Source: Paenibacillus wynnii (lineage in GTDB: Bacteria > Bacillota > Bacilli > Paenibacillales > Paenibacillaceae). From it: a DNA stretch of 58,906 nt. The position numbers and the translations under genes were made by a program. The stretch covers positions 1-58,906 of the forward strand of contig NZ_JAUSTK010000032.1 in assembly GCF_030812855.1 (NCBI RefSeq), written 5' to 3'. This document shows positions 15,932 through 23,896 of the stretch, piece after piece. The notes below the pieces were generated by a model that worked only from the letters and a program-made list of their open reading frames with translations, had not been told where the DNA came from and did no database searches. Within the stretch, counting starts at the first letter, position 1. The number at the start of each line of letters is the position of its first letter.

Positions 15932-17719
15932 ATGTTTCACTGGGGAGTCAAACTGCTAAATGATATCAAAATACGGAATAAGCTGCTGCTTTCTTTTCTG
16001 CTCATTACAATGCTGCCAGTATCGATCGTTGGCGCCTATCTAACACTGGAAATGAGATCCATGGCATTTGAAAATGCTATTGAGCAGGCATCCATTAACG
16101 TAGACCGGGTCAAAAAAAGAACCGAAGAAGTAATCGGCGTATCCCAGGACATATCTTATCGGCTGTCGAACGATGCCAGGTTAAAGAGACTGGCTGTCCG
16201 TCGATATGAAAGTATATATGATGTAGTTCAGGCTTATCAGAATTATCCCGATATACGTGAGTATTTAAGATTATATAAAGAAGTATCCAATATACGTATG
16301 TATCTGGATAATAAAACACTGCTGAACAACTGGGAGCTATTGAATCCTTCAGAAGAGATCAAGGCAAGCGATTGGTACCAGAGAGGTCAGAAGTCAGATA
16401 GTATGGTCGGATGGGAGTATATTGAGGATGAGCGCGATCATCGTAAATACCTGAGTCTTACCCGTAAAATCGAGCTCGAGGGCCTTAATAAAACAGGTCT
16501 GCTCGTAATTAATGTAAATAGCGCTCAACTGCGGTCCATTCTGAATCAGGAATCCTTCGAGACGTTAATCGTAGATGATCAGAATAATATTATCGCGGCT
16601 AACCGTACGGAGTTGACCGGAAAAAAACTGGCCGACATATCATTTGATAATGAAATTTTGGGTCAGGGCAACGGTAGTTATGAAGCAAAGGTAGACGGCA
16701 AGGATTCCAAAATATTAATTGAAGAATTAACACCGGAGTCGAGTCGGAACAGTCTGCGGATTATCTCCGTTTTTTCAATCGAGAGTATTGTAAAGGAACC
16801 CAATCAGATTATCCGGCTTGCGCTGATGGTAATCATAATAAGTGTAGTATTGGCTTTCTTATTGGTATACAGTTTTTCATCGTTATTTTCTAGACGCTTG
16901 TTAAGACTTAGCAAACATATCAACCGTGTTGGAGCGGGTGATTTCGATACGACGCTGCAAATCGATGGCAAAGATGAAATTGGGCTGCTTGCCCGTCAAT
17001 TCAATTCCATGGTACGCAGTATCAATGATTTGATGTATGAAGTTCAGAAGTCTAACAATCAGAATATCCTTTTGGAGCAGAAGCAGAACGACATTCGCTT
17101 TAAAATGCTGGCCAGCCAGATTAATCCCCACTTCCTATTCAACGCTTTGGAGTCCATCCGAATGGAGGCCCACATGAATGGACAGACGGAGATTGCTCGT
17201 GTAGTCCGTCTTCTTGGGAAAATGATGCGCAGTAATCTGGAAGTAGGCAAGAGCAAGATTCCGTTAAAACAAGAGCTTGAAATGGTTCGCTGTTATTTAG
17301 ATATTCAGCAATTTCGTTATGAGGAGCGGCTTCAATATCAATTTAATGTAGACCCTGCAACAGAGAGTCTCTATATGCCGCCGTTAATTATACAGCCTTT
17401 GGTCGAGAATGCAGTCATCCATGGACTGGATAACAAAATGGAAGGATCGTTTGTAACGGTGGATATACAAAAAATTGATGGACATGCCCATTTCACCATC
17501 AGAGACAACGGTGTCGGGATCACCCAGGAAAGGCTCGAACAGGTAAGAACAACCTTGAACAAGCAGGAAGAGGAGGAAGGTGACCGAATTGGATTACGGA
17601 ATGTCCATGACCGGTTGAAGTTATCCTACGGTGAACAATACGGACTGAACATCGAGAGCTATGGAAATGATGGCACGTATATCACTTTCCGCATCCCGAT
17701 GAAGGAGGGCAATATATGA
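15932..17719 (+). CDS. YesM-type membrane sensor histidine kinase
   Basis: About 595 residues. An N-terminal transmembrane helix, an extracellular Cache-like sensor (about 40-285), a second transmembrane helix, a HAMP linker (RLSKHINRVGAGDFDTTL), then a His_kinase-type phosphoacceptor in SQINPHFLFNALES (His400) and an ATPase domain with N box VENAVIHGL and G box DNGVGI. This family pairs with AraC-type response regulators to switch on sugar ABC importers. The stop overlaps the next start by four bases. ATG 15932 is chosen over an in-frame TTG at 15908 because GGGAGGGCGG precedes it. The neighbouring importer is the likely target (inference). Confidence 0.93.
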   Translation: MFHWGVKLLNDIKIRNKLLLSFLLITMLPVSIVGAYLTLEMRSMAFENAIEQASINVDRVKKRTEEVIGVSQDISYRLSNDARLKRLAVRRYESIYDVVQAYQNYPDIREYLRLYKEVSNIRMYLDNKTLLNNWELLNPSEEIKASDWYQRGQKSDSMVGWEYIEDERDHRKYLSLTRKIELEGLNKTGLLVINVNSAQLRSILNQESFETLIVDDQNNIIAANRTELTGKKLADISFDNEILGQGNGSYEAKVDGKDSKILIEELTPESSRNSLRIISVFSIESIVKEPNQIIRLALMVIIISVVLAFLLVYSFSSLFSRRLLRLSKHINRVGAGDFDTTLQIDGKDEIGLLARQFNSMVRSINDLMYEVQKSNNQNILLEQKQNDIRFKMLASQINPHFLFNALESIRMEAHMNGQTEIARVVRLLGKMMRSNLEVGKSKIPLKQELEMVRCYLDIQQFRYEERLQYQFNVDPATESLYMPPLIIQPLVENAVIHGLDNKMEGSFVTVDIQKIDGHAHFTIRDNGVGITQERLEQVRTTLNKQEEEEGDRIGLRNVHDRLKLSYGEQYGLNIESYGNDGTYITFRIPMKEGNI

Positions 17720-19263
17720 TCAAAGTACTGATTGTTGATGATGAGCCGAAGCTGCGGGAAGGGCTGCGAACTCTTATTCCTTGGGAAAAGCATGGATTTA
17801 CAGTAGTAGCTACTGCGGCTAACGGTTTACAGGCTTTGGAAAAATATCACACCTATTATCCAGAGCTGATGGTAGTGGATATTCGTATGCCGGGTATGGA
17901 CGGTTTGGAGTTGATAGGTGAGTTGCGGGAAGAGGGATCAGGATGTCATGTGCTTATATTAAGTGGACATGCCGATTTTGATTATGCCAAGAAAGCCATA
18001 GTCCATCGAGTGGATGGTTATCTATTGAAGCCGGTGGATGAAGAAGAAATGATCTCTTATCTGGAGCAGCTTCGGGAGGTAATCGCACAGGAGGATCGAT
18101 ACAGCCAGTGGTATGAGGATGAACCGGCCAGAAACAGAGAGGCCATGCTTCGATCGTTACTAGTACGGGCAGAAGGGGAGTCGGACCTTAAGAAGTATAC
18201 TTCGGCTCTTGAATTGGATTCTGGAAGCTGTGAAGTGGTGCTGATTGAGCTTCTGGAAACGGGAAACGCCACGGAGGAGCAGACCGCGGGGATTAGGGGG
18301 ATCCTGGAGCAGCATTTTTTGAAAAAGGGAACAGGACATTTCTTCAACATACCGCCGTATATGGGGGTTTTGTTAAAAGAGCCGCTGCTGCAGGAGTCTG
18401 ACAGATTAGAATTATACGGGGAACTCTCAGCAATCATGATCAAGGAGAATTACAAGTTCAATATAGCCGCAGGCGGGTCTGTGTCCCAGGCGGAGGCTGC
18501 TTTTGTGTCCTACACTGCGGCTCAGGAGTTGTTGAAGCGGGCTTTTTTCTTCCCAAAAGACACTATAATCAGCCCTGAGTCCACATCCCTTTCAGATCTG
18601 CGTAAAGATGCGCTTAACCAACCGGAAGAATTTAGTGAAAATGCCGAAACCCGTCTGCTGCTAGCGGTAGAGACAGGGAGCACCGCTGTTATTGAAGCTC
18701 TGGTAAAGGAAAAAGTCTATGAACTGGTGGCTGAGAATACGGATGAGCAGCGGATCAAGGAGAGTTTTGTCCGTCTCTTGAGCACTGTGCTGGCCCGTCT
18801 TGAGCCAGCCTATCCGGAAATTCGCAGCTATGCAGCAGAGCACTCCCCTCCGATAGGGGAGCTGTACCATAGTTATTATCTGAGTGATTTGCAGGAGCAG
18901 GCGATTGCTTTTCTGGAAGAAATAGCGGGTCAAATGAACATCGGCGGGCGGGGAAATGAGATTAAGAAAATTACCGAGCTTATTCAGCGCCGGTATAACG
19001 AGAACCTGAAGCTGGAGACTTTATCCGAACTCTTCAATTACAATAGTGCTTATTTGGGGGAAATGTTCAAGAGCACCACGGGAGAGTATTTCAATACCTA
19101 CGTGGATAAGGTCAGAATCGAGAAGGCCAAGCAGTTTTTGACCCAAGGAATGAAGGTTTATGAGGTAGCAGAGAAGGTGGGTTATATGAATCCGGATTAT
19201 TTTAACGCTAAATTCCGTAAATATGTCGGGGTATCTCCAACATCCTATCGCAAAAGCACATAA
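17716..19263 (+). CDS. YesN-type AraC-family response regulator
   Basis: This 515-residue regulator has an N-terminal receiver (VLIVDDEPKLREGL; phosphoacceptor Asp55 in MVVDIRMPGMDG; conserved Lys in GYLLKPVDEEE), a long middle region, and a C-terminal pair of AraC helix-turn-helices (LETLSELFNYNSAYLGEMFK and VAEKVGYMNPDYFNAKFRK). It is translationally coupled to the sensor kinase. By family and position it should activate the downstream importer and GH95 genes; xylAB control is also possible. Confidence 0.93.
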   Translation: MIKVLIVDDEPKLREGLRTLIPWEKHGFTVVATAANGLQALEKYHTYYPELMVVDIRMPGMDGLELIGELREEGSGCHVLILSGHADFDYAKKAIVHRVDGYLLKPVDEEEMISYLEQLREVIAQEDRYSQWYEDEPARNREAMLRSLLVRAEGESDLKKYTSALELDSGSCEVVLIELLETGNATEEQTAGIRGILEQHFLKKGTGHFFNIPPYMGVLLKEPLLQESDRLELYGELSAIMIKENYKFNIAAGGSVSQAEAAFVSYTAAQELLKRAFFFPKDTIISPESTSLSDLRKDALNQPEEFSENAETRLLLAVETGSTAVIEALVKEKVYELVAENTDEQRIKESFVRLLSTVLARLEPAYPEIRSYAAEHSPPIGELYHSYYLSDLQEQAIAFLEEIAGQMNIGGRGNEIKKITELIQRRYNENLKLETLSELFNYNSAYLGEMFKSTTGEYFNTYVDKVRIEKAKQFLTQGMKVYEVAEKVGYMNPDYFNAKFRKYVGVSPTSYRKST

Positions 19264-19287
19264 CTATGAAATTGGATACGATAATAT

Positions 19288-19517
19288 TTAAGGCTCAGGC
19301 GTCACTACCGTGAAGATTTGGACTTCCGGCCGCTGTTGTAGTAAGACTTTCTTTGATTTAACCCGCTTTTAGCGGTTGAAATCCGGATACAGCTTATGCT
19401 TTCGAAGCGAGCTTTCCTACGGAAAGCTTTCGGGCGGTCGCTATCGCTCCTACAGTTCCAAACTTCCCTTTCGTTCCTTTTCGCTTTTTGTTATTATCTT
19501 TTGTTCAGCTTATATAA
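19288..19517. repeat. Composite intergenic repeat, copy 1 (inverted relative to 28.6 kb copy)
   Basis: Bases 19288-19339 match the reverse complement of 28590-28641 at 51 of 52 positions. Bases 19458-19516 match the reverse complement of 28529-28585 with about five differences. Copy 1 carries about 118 extra bases between the two blocks. The pair brackets the importer, GH95 and transglutaminase genes in inverted orientation. Confidence 0.8.
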
Positions 19518-19556
19518 AAAGGGCATTCCAAGGATATTCTCTGGAATGTCCTTTTT
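19516..19556 (+). terminator. Terminator after the two-component operon
   Basis: AAAAAGGGCATTCCA pairs with TGGAATGTCCTTTTT around a 10-base loop. Confidence 0.85.
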
Positions 19557-19595
19557 ATGCTTTCACTCATCTTCTCAACCCAGCTGAAAAAGGAG

Positions 19596-19945
19596 CGTAG
19601 AGAAATTTTGGAGTTGGAGAAGCGCAGCGTTCGCCTTTATCCTCGAATTTCTACCGCAAATATATAGAGAGAACTTAATAACTAAACAAAAAGGCAAAGG
19701 TAACGAAGAGGAATTTTTGGAACTGGAGGAGCGGTAGCGTCCGCCTTTGTCTCCGGATTTCATCCGCGAACAGCGGTTTAATCAAGAAATCGGGAGACAA
19801 CAGCGGCCGGAAGTCCAAACATTCATCGTAGTTACAAACTCACCCAAATGGTAAAATCTTAAGTTCAATTTATATAGCGGTTCAAATCAGAAAATTCGAG
19901 GATAACAGCGATCGGTAGTCCAAATATTTCTTGCAGCGACTGTCC
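19596..19945. repeat. Further degenerate copies of the same repeat family
   Basis: A GGAGAAGCGCAGCGTTCGCC-type motif (near 19611) recurs as GGAGGAGCGGTAGCGTCCGCC-like sequence (near 19725). The AACAGCGGCCGGAAGTCCAA core of copy 1 recurs at about 19788 and, degenerate, at 19908. Together with copy 1 these repeats fill most of the roughly 800-base gap between the regulator and the permease. No gene was seen here; short frames are repeat artefacts. Confidence 0.6.
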
Positions 19946-20010
19946 CAGCTGTTACGCCCCACTCAAAATCTCTAATTTTGATCTGATTTCATGTCAAATT
20001 TGTAGGGTAC

Positions 20011-20024
20011 TGGAATCGCTTTCA
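20011..20024 (+). promoter_or_regulatory. Probable CcpA cre site of the importer operon
   Basis: TGGAATCGCTTTCA matches 13 of 14 positions of TGWAANCGNTNWCA and lies 38 bases upstream of the first permease start. Confidence 0.7.
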
Positions 20025-20061
20025 GAACCTTAAAATTAGGACATAGAGAGGAGGGGGCTTT

Positions 20062-21021
20062 ATGAAAGCGGCAACAAATTTGCAAGATTTACCTACCAAA
20101 AAGTCGTCTTCAGGACGGGCTTGGAAAACCTTGAAAAATCAAAAGTACTTATGGATGATGTCAATTCCCTTCGTCATTTGGGTGTTTGTATTCAGTTATC
20201 TTCCGCTATGGGGATGGACAATGGCTTTTCAGAAGTACAAGCCGGCAAAGGGGTTCTTCGAGCAGGATTGGGTCGGATTTGACCATTTCAAAACGCTCTT
20301 TGCGGATGAAACGTTTTTCCTTGCCTTACGCAACACCTTAGTGATGAGTGGTATGGGCCTCGTAGCAGGATTTATATTTCCGATTACGTTTGCTATTTTA
20401 CTCAATGAGGTAAGATTAGGCTTTTTCAAAAGATTCGCGCAGACGATTTCGTATTTGCCTCACTTTGTATCCTGGGTAGTAGCAGCAGGTATTGTAACTA
20501 AAATGCTATCCGGTGACAACGGTCTGATTAACGATATGTTATTAGGATTAGGATTCATTGAAACACCCATTCAGTTTATGGCACAAGGCCACCTCTTCTG
20601 GGGAATTGTTACTTTATCGGATGTGTGGAAAGAAACCGGATGGAACGCGATTATATATCTGGCGGCCATTGCGGGGATCGGACCGGAGCTGTATGAAGCT
20701 GCTCGTGTGGACGGCGCCAGCCGGTTACGGCAGGTATGGCATATCACATTGCCAGGTATTCGCCCAACCATCATCGTGCTGCTCATCATGTCTATCGGGA
20801 ATTTACTTAACATCGGTTTCGAGAAGCAATTTTTGTTAGGAAATAACTTAGTGACCGATTACTCTCAAGTGCTTGACCTTTATTCTTTGAAATACGGTCT
20901 GGGCATGGGACGTTATTCATTCGGTACTGCGATTAATATATTCAACTCGGTTATCAGTGTAATCCTGTTGTTCACTATCAACGGAATCTTCAAACGTACT
21001 ACTAAAGAAAGTCTTCTCTAG
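20062..21021 (+). CDS. Sugar ABC transporter permease (LplB type)
   Basis: This 319-residue integral membrane protein has about six helices and the permease EAA loop, here ELYEAARVDGASRLRQVWHI, which contacts the ATPase. The soluble N-terminal 40 residues are typical of LplB/YtcP-type oligosaccharide importers. It is followed 15 bases later by the second permease. No ATPase gene is present, as is usual for this class, which shares an MsmX-type ATPase encoded elsewhere. ATG 20062 follows GAGAGGAGG. Confidence 0.92.
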   Translation: MKAATNLQDLPTKKSSSGRAWKTLKNQKYLWMMSIPFVIWVFVFSYLPLWGWTMAFQKYKPAKGFFEQDWVGFDHFKTLFADETFFLALRNTLVMSGMGLVAGFIFPITFAILLNEVRLGFFKRFAQTISYLPHFVSWVVAAGIVTKMLSGDNGLINDMLLGLGFIETPIQFMAQGHLFWGIVTLSDVWKETGWNAIIYLAAIAGIGPELYEAARVDGASRLRQVWHITLPGIRPTIIVLLIMSIGNLLNIGFEKQFLLGNNLVTDYSQVLDLYSLKYGLGMGRYSFGTAINIFNSVISVILLFTINGIFKRTTKESLL

Positions 21022-21036
21022 AAAGGGGGCGCGGTT

Positions 21037-21945
21037 ATGGATAGCTCTACATTCGCCAGCCGTAAGTCATGGTCCGACCGGATTTTTGATATCATCGTTT
21101 ATCTTGTCGTAACGTTCGTTGTTATAGTGACGGTTTATCCGTTCCTCAATGTACTAGCCATTTCATTGAATGATTCAATAGATAGCGTACGTGGCGGAAT
21201 TACGATTATCCCGCGGGAATTTACTTGGGATAACTACGTTAAGATCTTTTCCTTCAGCGGTTTGATTACCGGCTTCAAAATTTCAGCCTTGCGTACAATA
21301 CTCGGCACATTGCTTGGTTTGCTGACTGCCTCCATGCTGGCGTTTACTATTGCCCGTGAAGATTTTCAGGGTCGCAAATTTGTTTCCACCTTTCTGGCAC
21401 TGACTATGTATGTTTCTGGCGGATTAATTCCAACATACATGCTGATGCGGGACTTGCACTTAATGAATACCTTCGCTGTCTATATTCTTCCCGGCGCGGT
21501 TAGTGCCTTTAACGTATTCATTATTCGTTCCTTTATCGACGGTATCCCTTATGCACTACAGGAATCTGCTAAGCTGGATGGTGCCAATGACTTTACCATC
21601 TACTGGCGGGTCATCCTGCCGCTAGCCAAGCCGGCACTGGCTACCATTGCATTATTCCTTGCTGTAGGGCAATGGAATGCATGGTTTGATACCTACTTGT
21701 ATAACGGTTCTAATGAAGCGTTAACGACATTGCAGTTTGAACTGATGAAGGTGCTCCAGAGCACCACAACAGGTAATGGTGGAGACTATCGTTCCAAAAT
21801 TGTATCCGCTGCAACGAATCAGGTATCACCGGAATCGATCAAAATGGCGATTACCATTGTCGTCACAGTCCCTATCTTGATCGTTTATCCTTTCCTGCAG
21901 AATTACTTCGTGAAAGGTATGACACTTGGAGCAGTAAAAAGCTAA
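21037..21945 (+). CDS. Sugar ABC transporter permease (YtcP type)
   Basis: This 302-residue inner-membrane partner of the upstream permease has the EAA loop in ALQESAKLDGANDFTIYWRV and the family's C-terminal LIVYPFLQNYFVKGMTLGAV. ATG 21037 follows AAAGGGGG. A stable hairpin follows the stop, then the binding-protein gene. Confidence 0.93.
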   Translation: MDSSTFASRKSWSDRIFDIIVYLVVTFVVIVTVYPFLNVLAISLNDSIDSVRGGITIIPREFTWDNYVKIFSFSGLITGFKISALRTILGTLLGLLTASMLAFTIAREDFQGRKFVSTFLALTMYVSGGLIPTYMLMRDLHLMNTFAVYILPGAVSAFNVFIIRSFIDGIPYALQESAKLDGANDFTIYWRVILPLAKPALATIALFLAVGQWNAWFDTYLYNGSNEALTTLQFELMKVLQSTTTGNGGDYRSKIVSAATNQVSPESIKMAITIVVTVPILIVYPFLQNYFVKGMTLGAVKS

Positions 21946-21956
21946 TTCTTACCCTA

Positions 21957-21989
21957 GGCTATCCGTGGTAATTTCTTCTGCGGATAGCC
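21957..21989 (+). other. Intercistronic hairpin between permease and binding protein genes
   Basis: GGCTATCCG pairs with CGGATAGCC around a 15-base loop and no T-run follows. Such structures often set differential mRNA stability in importer operons. Confidence 0.6.
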
Positions 21990-22054
21990 GCCATATGGTA
22001 TCTACAGGAGTTCCTGTTGTTATACAATAGATATATCAATCGAGGAGGGTTTAC

Positions 22055-23797
22055 ATGATGTCAAGCAAGAGAAGCAGTAAGACTAAAGCTTCGGCATGGC
22101 TTTTGGTTTCTACATTAATGCTCAGTATGTTGGCGGGTTGTGGAGGAAATAATGCTGCGAACACAGGAAATACAACGGATACTAACACCAATACTGCGAA
22201 CAGCGGCACCAATACGGAAAAAGAAGATCTGACACCGGTTACATTCTCATTCTTTAGTGCAGATCCAAGTCCGAACTGGACAGGAATGCAAGATGAGACA
22301 GGTAAAGTGATCACAGAAAAAACCGGCGTAACTCTAGATGCTGAATTTGCTGTAGGAGATCCTGCTCAAAAGGTTGCACTAATAGCTTCAAGTGGTGAAT
22401 ATCCTGACCTTATCAGTGCAAAGGCCGATATTTCCAAGATGGTAGATGCAGGCGCAATGGTTGATCTTACAGAACTGATTGATAAATATGCTCCTAATAT
22501 TAAAAAGGTACTTGGCGAAGATAACTTGAAACGTGCCCGTTACAGCAATGAAGATAAAGCGATTTATGCTATCCCTACTTATTCAGCTGTAGATCAGCAA
22601 TACTTTAATGCTGGCGGCGGTTTTGAACTTCAGCACCGTGCAGTAAAAGAAGCAGGATACCCACCAATTAAAACAGTTAAAGATTATGAAAACGTAATCA
22701 AATCTTATCTGGACAAACATCCTACAGATGAGAATGGAAATAAAAACATCGGATTGACCCTGAACGCTGATGACTGGATGATGTATATCACCGTTACTAA
22801 CCCAGCCTTTACCACTACGGGTTCCCCTGATGATGGAGAATACGCAATCGATGTGGATACTCAAGAAGTAACTTATCACTTCCGTCGTCCTGAAGAGAAA
22901 GAGTACTTCCGTTGGTTGAACCACATGAACGATATTGGTTTGCTGGATCCAGAAAGTTTCGTACAAAAGACTGACCAATACAAATCTAAAATTGCTACAG
23001 GCCGTGTAATTGGCTTGATTGACCAAGACTGGTCTTATGGTGATGGTGAAAAAGCACTTAAAACTGCTGGTAAATTCGATCAAGGTTATGGACACTATCC
23101 TGTAACCCTGTCTGAAGAATACAAAGAAACATCTTTCTGGCCTACAGGCTTCATGGCTGGAAATGGTGTAGGTATCTCAACGGATTGTGAAGATCCAATT
23201 CGTGCAATCAAGTTCTTAGATTACCTTGCATCCGATGAAGGACAGGTTCTGCTCAACTGGGGTATTGAAGGTAAACAGTATAACGTTGAGAACGGCAAAC
23301 GTGTAATTCCTGAAGATGTTAACAATCGTATTGTTAATGATGCAACAAACTTTGCAAAAGAAACAGGTATCGGTCTTTACAACTTGTTGTCTGTTCACTA
23401 TGGTGACGGTGTTAAAGATTCTACTGACAACTACTACACAACAAAATTCCCTGAACAAATTAGTTCCCAATTCAATGCTGTTGAGAAAGAAACTCTAGCT
23501 GCGTACAAGGTTGATACATGGAGAGGTCTGTTCCCTAAAGAAGACGAATTCAAAGTTAAACCTTGGGGTGCGGCTTGGAACATTCCAGTTCCTGGAGAAA
23601 GCGAGATTGTTGTACTGGACAACAAGCTGAAAGATATTACGTGGAAACGTATTCCAGAAGCTATTCTTTCTAAACCAGCAGAATTCGATAAAATTTGGGA
23701 TGCTTATATGGCTGACCTGGAGAAAGCTGATGTAGAAAAAGCAGAAGATCTGCGTGAAGAACTGGTTAAAGAGCGTGTAAAACTGTGGACTGAATAA
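22055..23797 (+). CDS. Sugar-binding lipoprotein of the ABC importer
   Basis: This 580-residue extracellular solute-binding protein has a lipoprotein signal peptide ending in the lipobox LAGC, then a Thr/Asn-rich linker. Its large size matches LplA/YtcQ-type oligosaccharide receptors. Codon choice is strongly optimised, consistent with high expression. Hairpins flank the gene on both sides. The ligand cannot be read from sequence; the adjacent GH95 enzyme suggests a fucosylated oligosaccharide (inference). Confidence 0.93.
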   Translation: MMSSKRSSKTKASAWLLVSTLMLSMLAGCGGNNAANTGNTTDTNTNTANSGTNTEKEDLTPVTFSFFSADPSPNWTGMQDETGKVITEKTGVTLDAEFAVGDPAQKVALIASSGEYPDLISAKADISKMVDAGAMVDLTELIDKYAPNIKKVLGEDNLKRARYSNEDKAIYAIPTYSAVDQQYFNAGGGFELQHRAVKEAGYPPIKTVKDYENVIKSYLDKHPTDENGNKNIGLTLNADDWMMYITVTNPAFTTTGSPDDGEYAIDVDTQEVTYHFRRPEEKEYFRWLNHMNDIGLLDPESFVQKTDQYKSKIATGRVIGLIDQDWSYGDGEKALKTAGKFDQGYGHYPVTLSEEYKETSFWPTGFMAGNGVGISTDCEDPIRAIKFLDYLASDEGQVLLNWGIEGKQYNVENGKRVIPEDVNNRIVNDATNFAKETGIGLYNLLSVHYGDGVKDSTDNYYTTKFPEQISSQFNAVEKETLAAYKVDTWRGLFPKEDEFKVKPWGAAWNIPVPGESEIVVLDNKLKDITWKRIPEAILSKPAEFDKIWDAYMADLEKADVEKAEDLREELVKERVKLWTE

Positions 23798-23829
23798 TTA
23801 AAGAGGTATGGTTGTAAATTGTAAATAGT

Positions 23830-23865
23830 AGCGGGAAGTTCGAGCGAAAGCCCGGGCTTCCCGCT
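23830..23865 (+). other. Intercistronic hairpin after the binding protein gene
   Basis: AGCGGGAAG pairs with CTTCCCGCT. The T-run is weak, so it may be a partial terminator or 3' stabiliser separating the receptor from GH95. Confidence 0.65.
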
Positions 23866-23896
23866 AACTTTCGTTTATACGCCTGGAGGTGTACAT

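Noticed and set aside
19376..19600. Short frames in the 19.3-19.8 kb gap
   Set aside because: They are translations of intergenic repeats that recur elsewhere in other frames.
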